Assembly (NCBI GenBank): GCA_963732345.1
Contig: CAVSZI010000016.1
Coordinates: forward strand, 1-64,000
DNA from: Bog-532 sp963732345
GTDB lineage: Bacteria > Actinomycetota > Actinomycetes > Streptosporangiales > Streptosporangiaceae
Direction: 5' to 3'
Length of the DNA: 64,000 nucleotides
Made by a program: the position numbers and the translations under genes. Position 1 is the stretch's first letter. Each line of letters opens with the position of its first letter. The notes under the pieces were generated by a model. That model searched no databases and was not told the DNA's origin. It saw only the letters and a list, made by a program, of their open reading frames with translations. This document shows, in pieces, positions 8,177-16,983 of this stretch.

Positions 8177-10415
8177 ATCTCCGGAAGGCATGCCTTTGAC
8201 CTGCGGTTACTGTCCGCATTTCCTTGCATAATATGTTAGATCAAGATAAAATGCGGGCATGTCCGCCGCTGCCGCCGCCATCCTGGAGGGCATGCCCTGC
8301 CCGCGTGATCTGCACCGCTTGGACGCCGGCGGGGAGACGGTGATCTTCGCCGGGTCAGTGGAGCTGTCCCGGTTCAGCGAGGACGACGCGGCGATGCGCC
8401 ACGTGGCGGCGGTGACGCTGCGGCAGCTGGGGTTCAGCGGGAAGGACGTGGCCGCGGTGCTGGGGCTGACCCCGAGTTACGTGGCCACGCTGCGGCAGCG
8501 GGCGCTGCGGGAAGGGACGGCCGCGCTGGTCCGCCCGGCGGGACGGCCCCGGGAGACAGATGATGCGTCGTGGGAGCAGGCACGGGCGTGGCGGGCCGAA
8601 GGGGCTCGGGACGCGGAGATCGCCCGGCGGCTCGGGGTGAACCAGTCCACGGTGCTGCGGCGGCTGGGCCGTGCGCACGTGCAGGACACGCTGCCGCAGG
8701 CGCCGCGACCGGAACCGGAGGCCGCTCACACGCAGGCCGCGGAGCCGGAGCCGGAGGAGCAGCCCGGTCCCGGAGGGCCCGTGCCGCCGCAGCCAGCGGC
8801 GGACGCGGAGCGGCCCGCGGGGCCGGTGACGGTCTCGTCCCGGTACGCAGGGGCGATGCTGCTGCACACGTTCGGGACGCGGGCCGGGGCCGGGGAGATC
8901 CTGCAGGCCGCCGCGGGCGAGGACGCCCGGCCCGGTGACGTGGCGCTGCTGTCGGCGGTGAGCCTGTGCTTCGCGCTGGGCGCGGCGACGGCCGAGCAGT
9001 TCAAGCACCTGCCCGGCGCCGAGGCCGGGCCGCTGGCCGGGCTGTCCCGGCTCCCAGGCCTGCGGACGCTGCGCCCGCGGCTGGCCGCGATCGCGGATCG
9101 CACCGATCCGCTGCAGGTGCAGCGGATGTTCGCCTCGGCGATGCTGGCCGCCGACCCGGTCCTGTCCGGGGTGTATTACGTCGATGACCACTTCGTCCCC
9201 TACACCGGCGCCAAGCCGGCGCCGAAGGGGTGGAACAACAAGCGGGGCCGGGCGGAAAGGGGCCCCGCGGACACCCACGTCACCGCCCACGACGGGCGGG
9301 CGGTGTGCTTCGTGTCCGGGGAACCGTCCGGGCTGACCGTCACCTTGCCGAAGGCGCTGTCCGAGCTGAAGAAAGCCGCCGGCCGCGGCGCGACGATCAT
9401 GGTCGGGTTCGACCGCGGCGGCGCCTACCCGCAGGTCTTCACGCACTGCCGCGAGCAGGACGTGCACTGGGTCACCTACCGCCGCGCGCCGCTCGCGGTC
9501 CCCGCCGCGCTGCCGGTCATCACCCCGGTGACCATCGGCGGCAAGAAGCGGCAGGTCGCCTGGGCCGAGGAGAAAGCCCAGCTCAAGGACTACGGCGAGG
9601 CCCGGCAGCTCACCCTGTTCGAACACGGCAAGGTCGTGCTGCAGATCCTGACCTCCGACTTCGATTCGTGCCCGGCGGACATCCTGGGCTGGCTGAAGTC
9701 CCGGTGGCGGGAGGAGAACTTCCTCAAGTACGCGGCGGAGAACTACGGCATCGACAAGATCTGCGATTACGCCGCCGAGATCACGGTGAACACCAAGATA
9801 ACCGCGAACCCGGCACGCAAGGCCGCGAACGCCGCCGTCCGCGACGCGGAGAAGAACCTGGCCGCCGCCGAGCGCGCCCTGGCCGCGCTGCTCGCCGACC
9901 CCGGCACCACCGCCGCAGCCAAGAACAAGGCGATCCCGGACGCGAACCACGCGATCACCGCCGCGCGGAAGAAACTGCAGGCAGCGACCGCCGCCCGGGA
10001 CCAGGTTCCCGCGAAACTGCCGGCAGACCAGATCGACCCCGAGGCCCGGATCGCGGTCCTGCGCGCGGGACGGCGGGGCCTGCAGATGGTGCTCCGGCTG
10101 CTCGCCCACAACGCCGAGCACTGGCTGTCCAGCCAGCTCAACGCCTACCTGCGCGACGACGACGAATACCGGGCCGTCACCCGCGAGACCATCATCCGCG
10201 GCCTGGCCGGGACCATCACCTTCGCCCCCGCCGCGATCACGGTCACCCTCCAGGCACCCGCCGCACCCCGCGTCGCGCGAGCCCTTGCCCTGCTCACCGG
10301 CCAGATCAACGCCGAGCCGCCGTCCATCCCGGGCGACAACCGGCCCATCACCTACCAGATCATCCCGCAGCCAGTCATTTAACTCCCGGCGCCACAGGTC
10401 TTCCGGAGATCTGGG
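8172..10415 (+). mobile_element. 2.24-kb insertion sequence with 16-bp perfect terminal inverted repeats
   Basis: The ends are CCCAGATCTCCGGAAG (8172-8187) and its exact reverse complement (10400-10415). The single cargo is a 707-codon transposase filling the element. It is flanked by 90-bp direct repeats. IS1634-type members of the IS4 superfamily are known to produce long, variable-length target duplications, which fits the flanks. The family assignment is inference from that trait and the DDE layout. All parts look intact, so the insertion is probably recent. Confidence 0.8.
8259..10382 (+). CDS. DDE transposase of the 2.24-kb IS
   Basis: 707 residues. The N-terminus carries two helix-turn-helix segments (about 45-75, LGFSGKDVAAVLGLTPSYVA; and 105-130, DAEIARRLGVNQSTVLRRLG) for end binding, then a proline/glutamate-rich linker at about 145-190. 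Candidate catalytic acidic residues are in YYVDDHFVPYTG (near 308), MVGFDRGGAYPQVF (near 383) and RWREENFLKYAAE (near 483), as in IS4-superfamily transposases. An alanine-rich coiled coil (about 520-590) precedes the C-terminus. The ATG follows an A/T-rich stretch (8222-8252) that probably holds its promoter. Confidence 0.85.
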   Translation: MSAAAAAILEGMPCPRDLHRLDAGGETVIFAGSVELSRFSEDDAAMRHVAAVTLRQLGFSGKDVAAVLGLTPSYVATLRQRALREGTAALVRPAGRPRETDDASWEQARAWRAEGARDAEIARRLGVNQSTVLRRLGRAHVQDTLPQAPRPEPEAAHTQAAEPEPEEQPGPGGPVPPQPAADAERPAGPVTVSSRYAGAMLLHTFGTRAGAGEILQAAAGEDARPGDVALLSAVSLCFALGAATAEQFKHLPGAEAGPLAGLSRLPGLRTLRPRLAAIADRTDPLQVQRMFASAMLAADPVLSGVYYVDDHFVPYTGAKPAPKGWNNKRGRAERGPADTHVTAHDGRAVCFVSGEPSGLTVTLPKALSELKKAAGRGATIMVGFDRGGAYPQVFTHCREQDVHWVTYRRAPLAVPAALPVITPVTIGGKKRQVAWAEEKAQLKDYGEARQLTLFEHGKVVLQILTSDFDSCPADILGWLKSRWREENFLKYAAENYGIDKICDYAAEITVNTKITANPARKAANAAVRDAEKNLAAAERALAALLADPGTTAAAKNKAIPDANHAITAARKKLQAATAARDQVPAKLPADQIDPEARIAVLRAGRRGLQMVLRLLAHNAEHWLSSQLNAYLRDDDEYRAVTRETIIRGLAGTITFAPAAITVTLQAPAAPRVARALALLTGQINAEPPSIPGDNRPITYQIIPQPVI

Positions 10416-10503
10416 ACCGCTGTCGAATAGGACCGCCAAGGCACTCTCCGTCCCCCCGCCGCGGCGGGGGGACGCCCACGTGGACAACCAGGCGCAGACC
10501 CAG
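10414..10503 (+). repeat. Right 90-bp direct repeat flanking the IS
   Basis: Copy of 8087-8176 with one substitution. Its first two bases overlap the right terminal inverted repeat. The internal palindrome is at 10449-10474. The alpha/beta hydrolase homology begins immediately after it. Confidence 0.9.
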
Positions 10504-10887
10504 GTCGCGACCCGCCGGTCGGAGTTCTACCGCGACCTACCGTCGGGACCGTTCTACGGCTTCAACCGGCCCGGGGTGCAAGCATCGGAAGCGATCATCG
10601 AGAACTGGTGGCGACAGGGCATGATGGGCGGCGCGAAGGCTCATTACGACGGCATCGTCGCCTTCTCGCAGACCGACTTCACCGAAGACCTGAAGAAGAT
10701 CTCCGTGCCCGTGCTCGTGATGCACGGCGATGACGATCAGATCGTCCCCTACGCCGACTCCGGGCCATTGTCGGCGAAGCTGGTCCAGAACGGGACGCTG
10801 AAGACTTACCGCGGTTTCCCGCATGGCATGCCAACCACGCAAGCGGCGACCATCAACGCCCATCTGCTGGCCTTCCTGAAAGCGTGA
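10504..10887 (+). pseudogene. Alpha/beta hydrolase (non-haem chloroperoxidase type), C-terminal half
   Basis: The segment from ATRRSEFYRDL to the end matches the cap and C-terminal part of alpha/beta hydrolases of the chloroperoxidase/esterase group. It has the NRPG and NWWRQGMMG region, VPVLVMHGDDDQIVP with the catalytic Asp, and GFPHGMPTT with the catalytic His. The N-terminal half with the nucleophile Ser elbow and oxyanion hole is absent. The frame runs upstream through the 90-bp repeat without a credible start. It was probably a neighbour of the AraC gene on the other side of the repeat. Confidence 0.8.
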
Positions 10888-11001
10888 CATCAGGCCCCGT
10901 GATCCGCCACGGAGCCCAGTGGCGGATCACGGAGGCGATCGCACTAGCTCACTCAAAGCCTCCTCGGGGGTCCGAGGCGGGTTCTCGAACGCCGGGCCCG
11001 C

Positions 11002-11595
11002 TCACAGATGGTCTTGGCCGGTCTGGTGGTCCCATCTCGGTGTCGCTCCCGGCGGCAGGGGCACATCGAACGCGTTCAGCAGAAAAGACACGAGCGAGTA
11101 GTACCCGCAGAGCGCGACGAACTCGACCGTGCCGGTGTCGCCGAGGAGCTGGTGGACGGCCTCGTAGGCGTCCTGGCTGAGCCGGCCGGTCTCGGTGAGC
11201 TGACGGGCGGCCGCGTAAACCGTCCGTTCGTCCGCGGCCTCGAACGGCGGGTCGTCACCGCGGCCAATGGCGTCGACCACGGCGTCAGGAACACCGTGCT
11301 CGCAGGCCATTCGGGCGTGCGCCCACCATTCAAACTCGGCTTTCCAGCGGGCGCCGACGGTAATGATGGCGACCTCCGACAGCCGGCGCTCGATCGACGT
11401 CTCAAACCGGAGAACGCGGCCCAGCGCGGTGAGGTGCCGCCCAACCTCGGGCGCGTGGACAAAGGCATTGAAAGGGCCGGTCAACGCGCCCCGGTCGTTG
11501 ACCAGCGCCGCTCCCCGCGAGCCGACGATGCTGTCCCACACCTCCTGGCCGGAGTGGTCCAGCTCGTCGCGGCGAAGATACGGAAGACGGCTCAC
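11002..11595 (-). CDS. Carboxymuconolactone-decarboxylase-like protein
   Basis: 197 residues from the GTG at 11595, chosen because homology starts at SRLPYLRRDELD. An upstream ATG would add ~36 unrelated residues. This is the AhpD/CMD all-helical fold with GPFNAFVHAPEVG, LRFETSIERRLSEVAIITV and the EWWAHARMACEHGV helix. The CxxC motif of peroxidase-type AhpD members is absent, pointing to the CMD-like branch acting on aromatic-catabolism intermediates or to an enzyme of unknown substrate. It is divergent from the IclR regulator, a common arrangement in which the regulator controls the catabolic gene. Confidence 0.8.
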   Translation of the reverse strand: MSRLPYLRRDELDHSGQEVWDSIVGSRGAALVNDRGALTGPFNAFVHAPEVGRHLTALGRVLRFETSIERRLSEVAIITVGARWKAEFEWWAHARMACEHGVPDAVVDAIGRGDDPPFEAADERTVYAAARQLTETGRLSQDAYEAVHQLLGDTGTVEFVALCGYYSLVSFLLNAFDVPLPPGATPRWDHQTGQDHL

Positions 11596-11768
11596 GATAC
11601 GACAATAGTGCGGCCCGGGCGCGTCAGGGTCGCACCTGGCCACGGTTGGGCCTAGCGCGACAGAGCATTGCCCGCCTCGGTGGTTTGCATTCGGTCCGAC
11701 CAATTGGGCGGTTCTGCAAGGGACTTTAGGCCCTTTTTTGATAAAGAATTAACAGCCAAGCTCCGCCC

Positions 11769-12764
11769 ATGGTGGCGTTGCATTCACATCCAGCTAACAA
11801 AGATGTGCAGAGTGTCCTCAATGCGCTCGACGTACTCGAATTCCTGATGCGTGAGGATGAGGTCGCCGTCAGCGACATCGCTCCGCGACTAGGCGTATCG
11901 GAGAACGCGGTGCACCGCTTGCTGAACGCAATGTGCGTGCGGGAGCTCGCAGAGCGCAACCCGGACACTGGGCTGTACCAGCTGGGCGTGCATCTGGCCG
12001 AGCTGGGCCAGGTCGCATCCGACCGGTTCCCGCTGCGCCGCGCCGCGCTGCCGCTGCTGCAGGAGCTGCGGCAGGCCAGTGGCCTATCGGTTCACCTCAC
12101 CGTGCCGGACGGCGCCGACGTCGTCTTTGTGGAGCGACTGAAATACATGACCGGCATTGGTCTGACAACGGACAGCGGCCGGCGGATGCCGTCCCACGCG
12201 GCCAGCGCCGGGAAGGCCCTGGCGGCCTTCGACCCGGCGTTCGCGCAGGCCCGGAAGGCGGCGGGTTTCCCCCGCGTGGCGCCGCGCACGATCTCCACCG
12301 CGGCCGATTTCGACCGGGCCCTGGCCGAGGTCCGGCGCACCGGCGTCGCCATCAGCGTGGGCGAGTCCCAGTGCCAGCTGACCTCGGTGGCCGCCCCGGT
12401 GCGTGATTTTTGCGGGCGCGCCTACGCCGCTATCTCGGTGGTCGGGCCCGAGCCGGAGTTCGGCGACTTCGGCCGCGCGGCTCGGCTCGTGATCACCGCG
12501 ACCGCCAAACTGGGTCAGGCACTGGGCCGGTTAGAGCCAGTTCCACCCCGGCGGCCAGGCGCAGGCGCCACGGCGGCCAGCACGCCGTCAGCCTCGGCGG
12601 AGCGCGGCGCGCTCGGCCAGTGGGGAGTCACGCAGCCCTTGGCGCTAGCGATGATCTTGCGCGAGGTCACGCTCGCTAGCCGGGCTGTCCGCCCGGGCGG
12701 CAGCCCCATTTGGGCGGGAACCGGTAGTCGATCGGCATCGGGGTCTGCCGGAACTCCTGCTTGA
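11769..12764 (+). CDS. IclR-family transcriptional regulator
   Basis: N-terminal winged helix (about residues 10-70) with VQSVLNALDVLEFL and VSDIAPRLGVSENAVHRLLNAM. The IclR effector domain follows (about 85-255), with ADVVFVERLKYMTGIG, PSHAASAGKALAAF and VAAPVRDFCGRAYAAISVVG. Family proteins usually end near residue 260. Here the frame continues ~70 residues (Pro/Ala/Ser-rich) and overlaps the hypermodification-like remnant on the other strand, so a natural stop may have been lost. It probably regulates the divergent CMD-like gene. The shared 173-bp intergenic region includes a short T-run. Confidence 0.85.
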   Translation: MVALHSHPANKDVQSVLNALDVLEFLMREDEVAVSDIAPRLGVSENAVHRLLNAMCVRELAERNPDTGLYQLGVHLAELGQVASDRFPLRRAALPLLQELRQASGLSVHLTVPDGADVVFVERLKYMTGIGLTTDSGRRMPSHAASAGKALAAFDPAFAQARKAAGFPRVAPRTISTAADFDRALAEVRRTGVAISVGESQCQLTSVAAPVRDFCGRAYAAISVVGPEPEFGDFGRAARLVITATAKLGQALGRLEPVPPRRPGAGATAASTPSASAERGALGQWGVTQPLALAMILREVTLASRAVRPGGSPIWAGTGSRSASGSAGTPA

Positions 12765-13027
12765 TCCGGGTCCGGCCGGACACTCCCCGGATGTGCGGGT
12801 GGGGGGCCCGGGTGTACTTCGATACCTCGCAAGAGGCGTTCTGCCAGTCGATAAGCGTCGGACAGCGGCCCCACGGATCGCGGAAGTCCAGGCCAAGTCT
12901 GGCGAAGTGGTCGCGGGATGTGTCGCGCATCCACGCGATGATCGCGGCGGGGCCATGTCGGCAGCGTCGGTGAAGCATTTGGAGATGCCGTCCAGGGCGC
13001 CCGGGCCGGGCACGATGGCACGGCCAT
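12676..13027 (-). pseudogene. C-terminal fragment resembling a DNA-base hypermodification enzyme (5-hmdU kinase/pyrophosphorylase-like)
   Basis: Two frames combine into one conserved-looking segment. The first is PGPGALDGISKCFTDAADM (from ~13010), followed after a one-base shift near 12955 by IIAWMRDTSRDHFARLGLDF, LIDWQNASCEVSKYTR, GVSGRTRIKQEF and a terminal FPPKWG. The order GPGA-GI-KCF, then LID-QN-CEV-KY-R, then FPPKW recalls the helical enzymes predicted to act in thymine hypermodification in phages and mobile islands. This is from memory of motif order only. The N-terminal half is missing: the fragment starts directly after the expected dnaB stop (13029-13031). If correct, it is a relic of a phage or defence island inserted next to dnaB. 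Confidence 0.4.
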
Positions 13028-13028
13028 C

Positions 13029-15463
13029 TCAGCCCGGCGCCATGTCGACGAAGCGACTGTAGTGGCCCTGGAAGGCGACCGTAACCGTGGTGGTGGGGCC
13101 GTTGCGGTGCTTGGCGACGATCAGGTCCGCCTCGCCGGCCCGGGGGACTCACGCTCGTACATGTCCTCGCGGTGCAGCAGGACCACCACGTCGCTGTCCT
13201 GCTCGATGCTGTTGTGAAGGCTAATTCCGTTGGCGATGAAGTTGTGTGAACCAGCCACAGTGGCGTCGTATACCGGCTGCTCGCCGATGCTTTCGACGGA
13301 CGCGATCTCGTCCCAGAACACATCATTGGTGGCCATCATCTCGAACTCGGCATCGTCAAGGATTGTCGCGACCCTGGAGAGCCGGGCCCGGCTCGGCGCG
13401 TCCTTCCCCACGGAGCTGCCACAGAACTGCGTTCCGAGCGCGACCTCGAACTCGCGACGCGGCATCGTCCGGTCCGCAAGGACACTGCGTACGCGTTCCC
13501 ACACTTCCCGGGGCACCGTATCAAGGTTGGTATCGCCCTTGACCGCGCTGAGCATTTCCAGTGCCTTGTTCGCCACACTCTCGCGGGCACCGTGCGCGCC
13601 GATGTTCCGCAGGAAACGCAGTTGATTCTCGGCTCCGTAGAGGTGCAGGTGGTAATACGGCCGATGGGTCCCCTTGCTGACCTCCTTGATGCGCGTCATG
13701 ACATTGAAGCGCAACAGCAGGTGCGCCAGATCATCGATCATCCGGCGACTTGTGGACGCGTAGTAGATCCTGGCGTGCCCGGCCGTCGCGTCCCACCAGA
13801 CGCACCCGTCCGTCGCCCACAGGTGACGGACGAACAACGCCACCTGCTGTTTCGGCAATGAGAAGATCGGCGCGGGGACGAACTTTTCGTGGCTCGGGAG
13901 GATCGGCTGGCACCGGACGAAAGATCCATCGCCGAGCAGCTGAGCCAGCGTGATGATCTCGGGCTCGGGCATGGGCCGTCCGGCCAGCGGTCCCGGGGTG
14001 TGTCGAGGGACGGCGACCCGGCCGCCGACGGTGATGTCCGCCAGTGGGCGCCAGCCGTCGTAGGTGAGGAATGGATGGTTGGCGGTGGCCTGAACCTGGC
14101 GGCCAGACATCAGCCGCACACGGAAGACCTCCCTGATGCCACTCGGGAACGCATGCGTCATGGTCCACGGGGTAAGCCGCAGCCGCTCGTCCAGCGACCA
14201 GACCGGGACATTGCGCTCCCCAGAGGCCATCAGTTCGCTGAGGGTGACCTCAGCGCCCGTGTCGGCGCGAAGAATTCGCGTGTCACCGGTCAGGCAACCC
14301 GATTCACGCAGATCGGACAGGAGCGGCTTCTTGTCGGTGCGCTGCTCGGGGCCCCGGTTGAGCTGGGACAGCGCGACCACGGGGACGTCGATCTCCTTGG
14401 CCAGCAGCTTCAGGGACCGGGACATCTCGGAGACCTCCTGCTGCCGGTTCTCCACCCGCTTGGGCGACGACATCAGCTGCAGGTAGTCGATGATCACCAT
14501 GCGCAGGTCGTGGCGCTGCTTGAGGCGCCGGCACTTAGACCGGATCTCCATCATCGACATGTTGGGCGAGTCGTCGATGAAGAGCGGGGCGTCGGCCACC
14601 TCGCTCATGCGCCGGGCCAGTCTGGCCCAGTCGTCGTCGCTCATCTGGCCGGTGCGCATGGTCTGCAGCGACACCTTGGCCTCAGCCGACAGCAACCGCA
14701 TGGTGATCTCGTTCCGGCCCATCTCCAGGCTGAAGAACGCCGTGCTCAGCCCGTTCTTTATCGCCGCCGCACGAGCAAAATCAAGAGCCAACGTCGACTT
14801 GCCAACGGCTGGACGGGCCGCGATGACGATCATCTGGCCGGGGTGCAGGCCGTTGGTCAGCGAGTCGAAGTCGGCGAAGCCGGTCGGCACACCGGTCATC
14901 CCGTCGCCGCGGCTGCCGATCGCCTCGATCTCGTCCAGGGCACCCGGCATGATGTCGGCCAGGGAGTGATAGTCCTCGGTCACCCGGTGGTCGGTGATCG
15001 CGTACACCTCGGCCTGGGCCCGGTCCACCAGGTCGTCAGCCTCCGCGTCGCCCGCGTAGCCGAACTGAACGATCCGGGTGCCGGCCTCCACGAGCCGCCG
15101 CAGGATCGCCCGCTCGCGGACGATCCGAGCGTAGTAGCCGGCGTTCGCAGCCGTCGGCACGGACGCGATGAGGGTGTGCAGGTACGGTGCCCCGCCGACC
15201 CGGCCGATCTCGCCGCGCCGGGTGAGCTCGTTGGCCACGGTGATCGCGTCCGCCGGCTCACCGCGGCCGTACAGGTCGAGGACGACCTCGTGAATGACCT
15301 GATGGGCCGGCCGGTAGTGGTCGTGCGGCCGGATGACCTCGATCACGTCGGAGATCGCGTCCTTGGACAGCAGCATCCCGCCGAGGACACACTGCTCCGC
15401 GGCGACGTCGTGCGGGGGTGTCCGCTCGAACTCACCGCGGGGAGCGATCTCGGCGACACTCAC
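13029..15463 (-). pseudogene. dnaB: Replicative DNA helicase DnaB with intein; 3' frameshift
   Basis: Hexameric 5'-3' fork helicase. The N-extein (389 residues from GTG 15463) has the primase-interacting N-domain (VAAEQCVLGGMLL), Walker A ARPAVGKSTLALD, Walker B MVIIDYLQLM and the LSDLRESG motif where the intein enters. After the intein the C-extein continues SIEQDSDVVVLLHREDMY. The as-read frame then ends early at 13121. Adding one base in the G-run at 13142-13146 gives EADLIVAKHRNGPTTTVTV and FVDMAPG with a stop at 13029-13031, the normal C-terminus including the conserved AKHRNG loop. The spliced product would be ~449 residues, the usual length. dnaB is essential, so a base-calling error or a second copy elsewhere is more likely than true loss. 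It lies downstream of rplI as in other actinobacteria. Confidence 0.9.
13211..14296 (-). other. DnaB intein (362 residues) with reduced LAGLIDADG endonuclease
   Basis: Self-splicing protein insert located between ESG and SIEQ, the same junction as the well-known Synechocystis DnaB intein. Splicing blocks are intact: block A starts with Cys1 (CLTGDTRIL), block B has TANHPFL, block F has VYDATVAGSHNFIANG, and the end is HN followed by Ser+1. The homing-endonuclease motifs LAQLLGDGSFV and LFVRHLWATDGCV are present. However, SFVRCQPILPSHEKF joins regions that in mycobacterial DnaB inteins are separated by roughly 70 residues. The intein therefore looks like a partial deletion that should splice but probably not home. 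Confidence 0.9.
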
Positions 15464-15923
15464 CAGGCAGCACCTCCCCTGTAGGCGGCGCCACGCGGGC
15501 CCCGCGCACGACGCTGTTCCGGAACCGTTCTAGCGGACGGCTACGACAGTTTGGCGGCAGTGCTCACCAGACGCCAACCCGTCTTGTGCACATGCCTGTG
15601 GACAGCTTGTGAAGACACGCCGCCGGGGCTGTGGACAGCCTGGGGAAGGCCGTGTGAAGAGGGCGGCGTCTCTCTGTCCGGCACGGCTCTTAGCTGCGGC
15701 AACGGCCTCCACGCCCTGTGCGGAAGAAAAAGATTTAGCGTTCGGCGGTCTGCACAGCAGGGACCGAGTTATCCACAGTCCGGAGTGTCACGCCGACGAG
15801 CCGGGCGCCCGATCAGGCGGAGCCGGCCAGCGTCACGCCGGGGCCAGGAAACGATGCCCGAACGGACCTGGTGCGGGGTTCACCGAACCGTGCCAGGTTG
15901 TCAGCCGGCCCCGCTAGTATCCG
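15464..15923. promoter_or_regulatory. dnaB upstream region with three DnaA-box-like sites
   Basis: A perfect TTATCCACA lies at 15769-15777, and two TGTGGACAG near-boxes at 15597-15605 and 15630-15638. The dnaB promoter must lie here. DnaA binding could couple helicase expression to initiation. No gene is visible in the ~460 bases. Confidence 0.5.
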
Positions 15924-16121
15924 ATGGTGTGTTCGATCAAGGACGGGGCGATCGCCGAGGTCATCAGCGCCATCGACCAGCTGGCTGCCGATGCCGGAGC
16001 AGGTCTGGTCGCGGCGGACATGCGCTCACGGGTCGCCGGCATCTGGGCCATGCTGGCTGCCCTCGACCCTGAGCTGGCCCGGCTCAGCGCCGCCTACGAG
16101 CGGCCCACCGAGGGGCACTAG
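15924..16121 (+). CDS. Small conserved-looking hypothetical protein
   Basis: 65 residues, natural composition, all-helical in appearance: DGAIAEVISAIDQLAADAG, then RSRVAGIWAMLAALDPELARL. The N-terminal pattern is reminiscent of the start of DUF222 (HNH-endonuclease-associated) proteins, but there is no further domain, so no function is assigned. It converges with rplI across a likely hairpin terminator. Confidence 0.5.
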   Translation: MVCSIKDGAIAEVISAIDQLAADAGAGLVAADMRSRVAGIWAMLAALDPELARLSAAYERPTEGH

Positions 16122-16124
16122 CGT

Positions 16125-16179
16125 GCGAAAAGCCGACCGCGCCCCGGGTGATGTCCCCCGGAGCACGGCCCGCTTTCGC
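16125..16179. terminator. Possible bidirectional terminator between small gene and rplI
   Basis: GCGAAAAGC at 16125-16133 can pair with GCTTTCGC at 16172-16179 (one bulged A), with G/C-rich secondary pairing inside. It sits in the short gap between two converging genes. Confidence 0.4.
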
Positions 16180-16183
16180 GTAA

Positions 16184-16645
16184 TCAGGCTCCGACGACCT
16201 CGATACCGATGGTCGCGTTGACCTCGGGATGCAGCCGGACCCTCACCTGGTGCGTGCCGGCGGTCTTGATCGGGTCGGGGACCTCGATCCGGCGACGGTC
16301 GAGCTCCGGGCCGCCGGCGGCGCGGACCGCGTCGGCGATGTCGGCCGGGCCGACCGACCCGAACAGCCGGCCGTTGGTGCCGGCTCGCCGCGGCAGCCGG
16401 ACCGTCAGGTTCTGCAGCTCGGCCGCGGCGGCCTTCGCGTCGTCCAGGCTGCGGATCTCGCGGACGGACCTCGCCCGCCGGATCAGGTCAACCTGCTTCT
16501 CGGCGCCCCGGGTCCACCGCATGGCGAAGCCGCGGGGAATGAGGTAGTTGCGCCCGTAACCGCTGGCGACGTCCACGACGTCACCGGGGGCTCCGAGGCC
16601 ACTGACCTCCTGGGTGAGGATGAGCTTCATCGGTGTGCGGCTCAT
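16184..16645 (-). CDS. rplI: 50S ribosomal protein L9
   Basis: 153 residues. The N-terminal RNA-binding domain is recognisable as MKLILTQEVSGLGAPGDVV and VASGYGRNYLIPRGFA, and the long connecting helix and C-terminal domain are present (GRLFGSVGPADIADAV). The ATG at 16645 is preferred because GGGGAGG lies at proper spacing upstream. The internal ATG five codons later lacks a ribosome site but would give the more usual N-terminus. Last gene of the rpsF-ssb-rpsR-rplI operon, with dnaB following. Confidence 0.97.
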   Translation of the reverse strand: MSRTPMKLILTQEVSGLGAPGDVVDVASGYGRNYLIPRGFAMRWTRGAEKQVDLIRRARSVREIRSLDDAKAAAAELQNLTVRLPRRAGTNGRLFGSVGPADIADAVRAAGGPELDRRRIEVPDPIKTAGTHQVRVRLHPEVNATIGIEVVGA

Positions 16646-16665
16646 GTCAATGCCTCCCCGCGGAC

Positions 16666-16902
16666 TCAGCGAGCCGTGCTCGTGTAGGGCAGCAGCGCCA
16701 CCTCGCGGGCGTTCTTGATCGCCGTGGCGACCTTCCGCTGGTGCTGCGTGCAGTTACCGGTGACCCGCCGAGCGCGGATCTTGCCGCGGTCGGAGATGAA
16801 CTTACGGAGAAGGCCCGTGTCCTTGTAATCCACGTAGGAGATCTTCTCCTGGCAGAAGACGCAGACCTTCTTCTTGGGCTTGCGAATTGGTGGCTTGGCC
16901 AT
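16666..16902 (-). CDS. rpsR: 30S ribosomal protein S18
   Basis: 78 residues with the family core YVDYKDTGLLRKFISDRGKI and RRVTGNCTQHQRKV. Two Cys (CVFCQ) near the N-terminus could form a zinc-binding half-site as in the C+ paralogues of actinobacterial S18. The typical four-Cys set is not complete, so this may be the ordinary form. It lies 20 bases upstream of rplI in the S6-SSB-S18-L9 operon. Confidence 0.97.
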   Translation of the reverse strand: MAKPPIRKPKKKVCVFCQEKISYVDYKDTGLLRKFISDRGKIRARRVTGNCTQHQRKVATAIKNAREVALLPYTSTAR

Positions 16903-16983
16903 CGTGGTGCTCCTTTGCAGAGCCCCGCCACGGGCGGGGATGGTCGGTGACTGATGTCGGTCCGGGCGCGCTGAGGCACCCGG

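Noticed and set aside
8355..10487. 710-codon open frame antisense to the transposase
   Set aside because: Gly/Arg/Val-rich composition with no domain. It mirrors the transposase codons.
13889..15484. 531-codon frame antisense to dnaB
   Set aside because: Shadow of the helicase frame, with no family resemblance.
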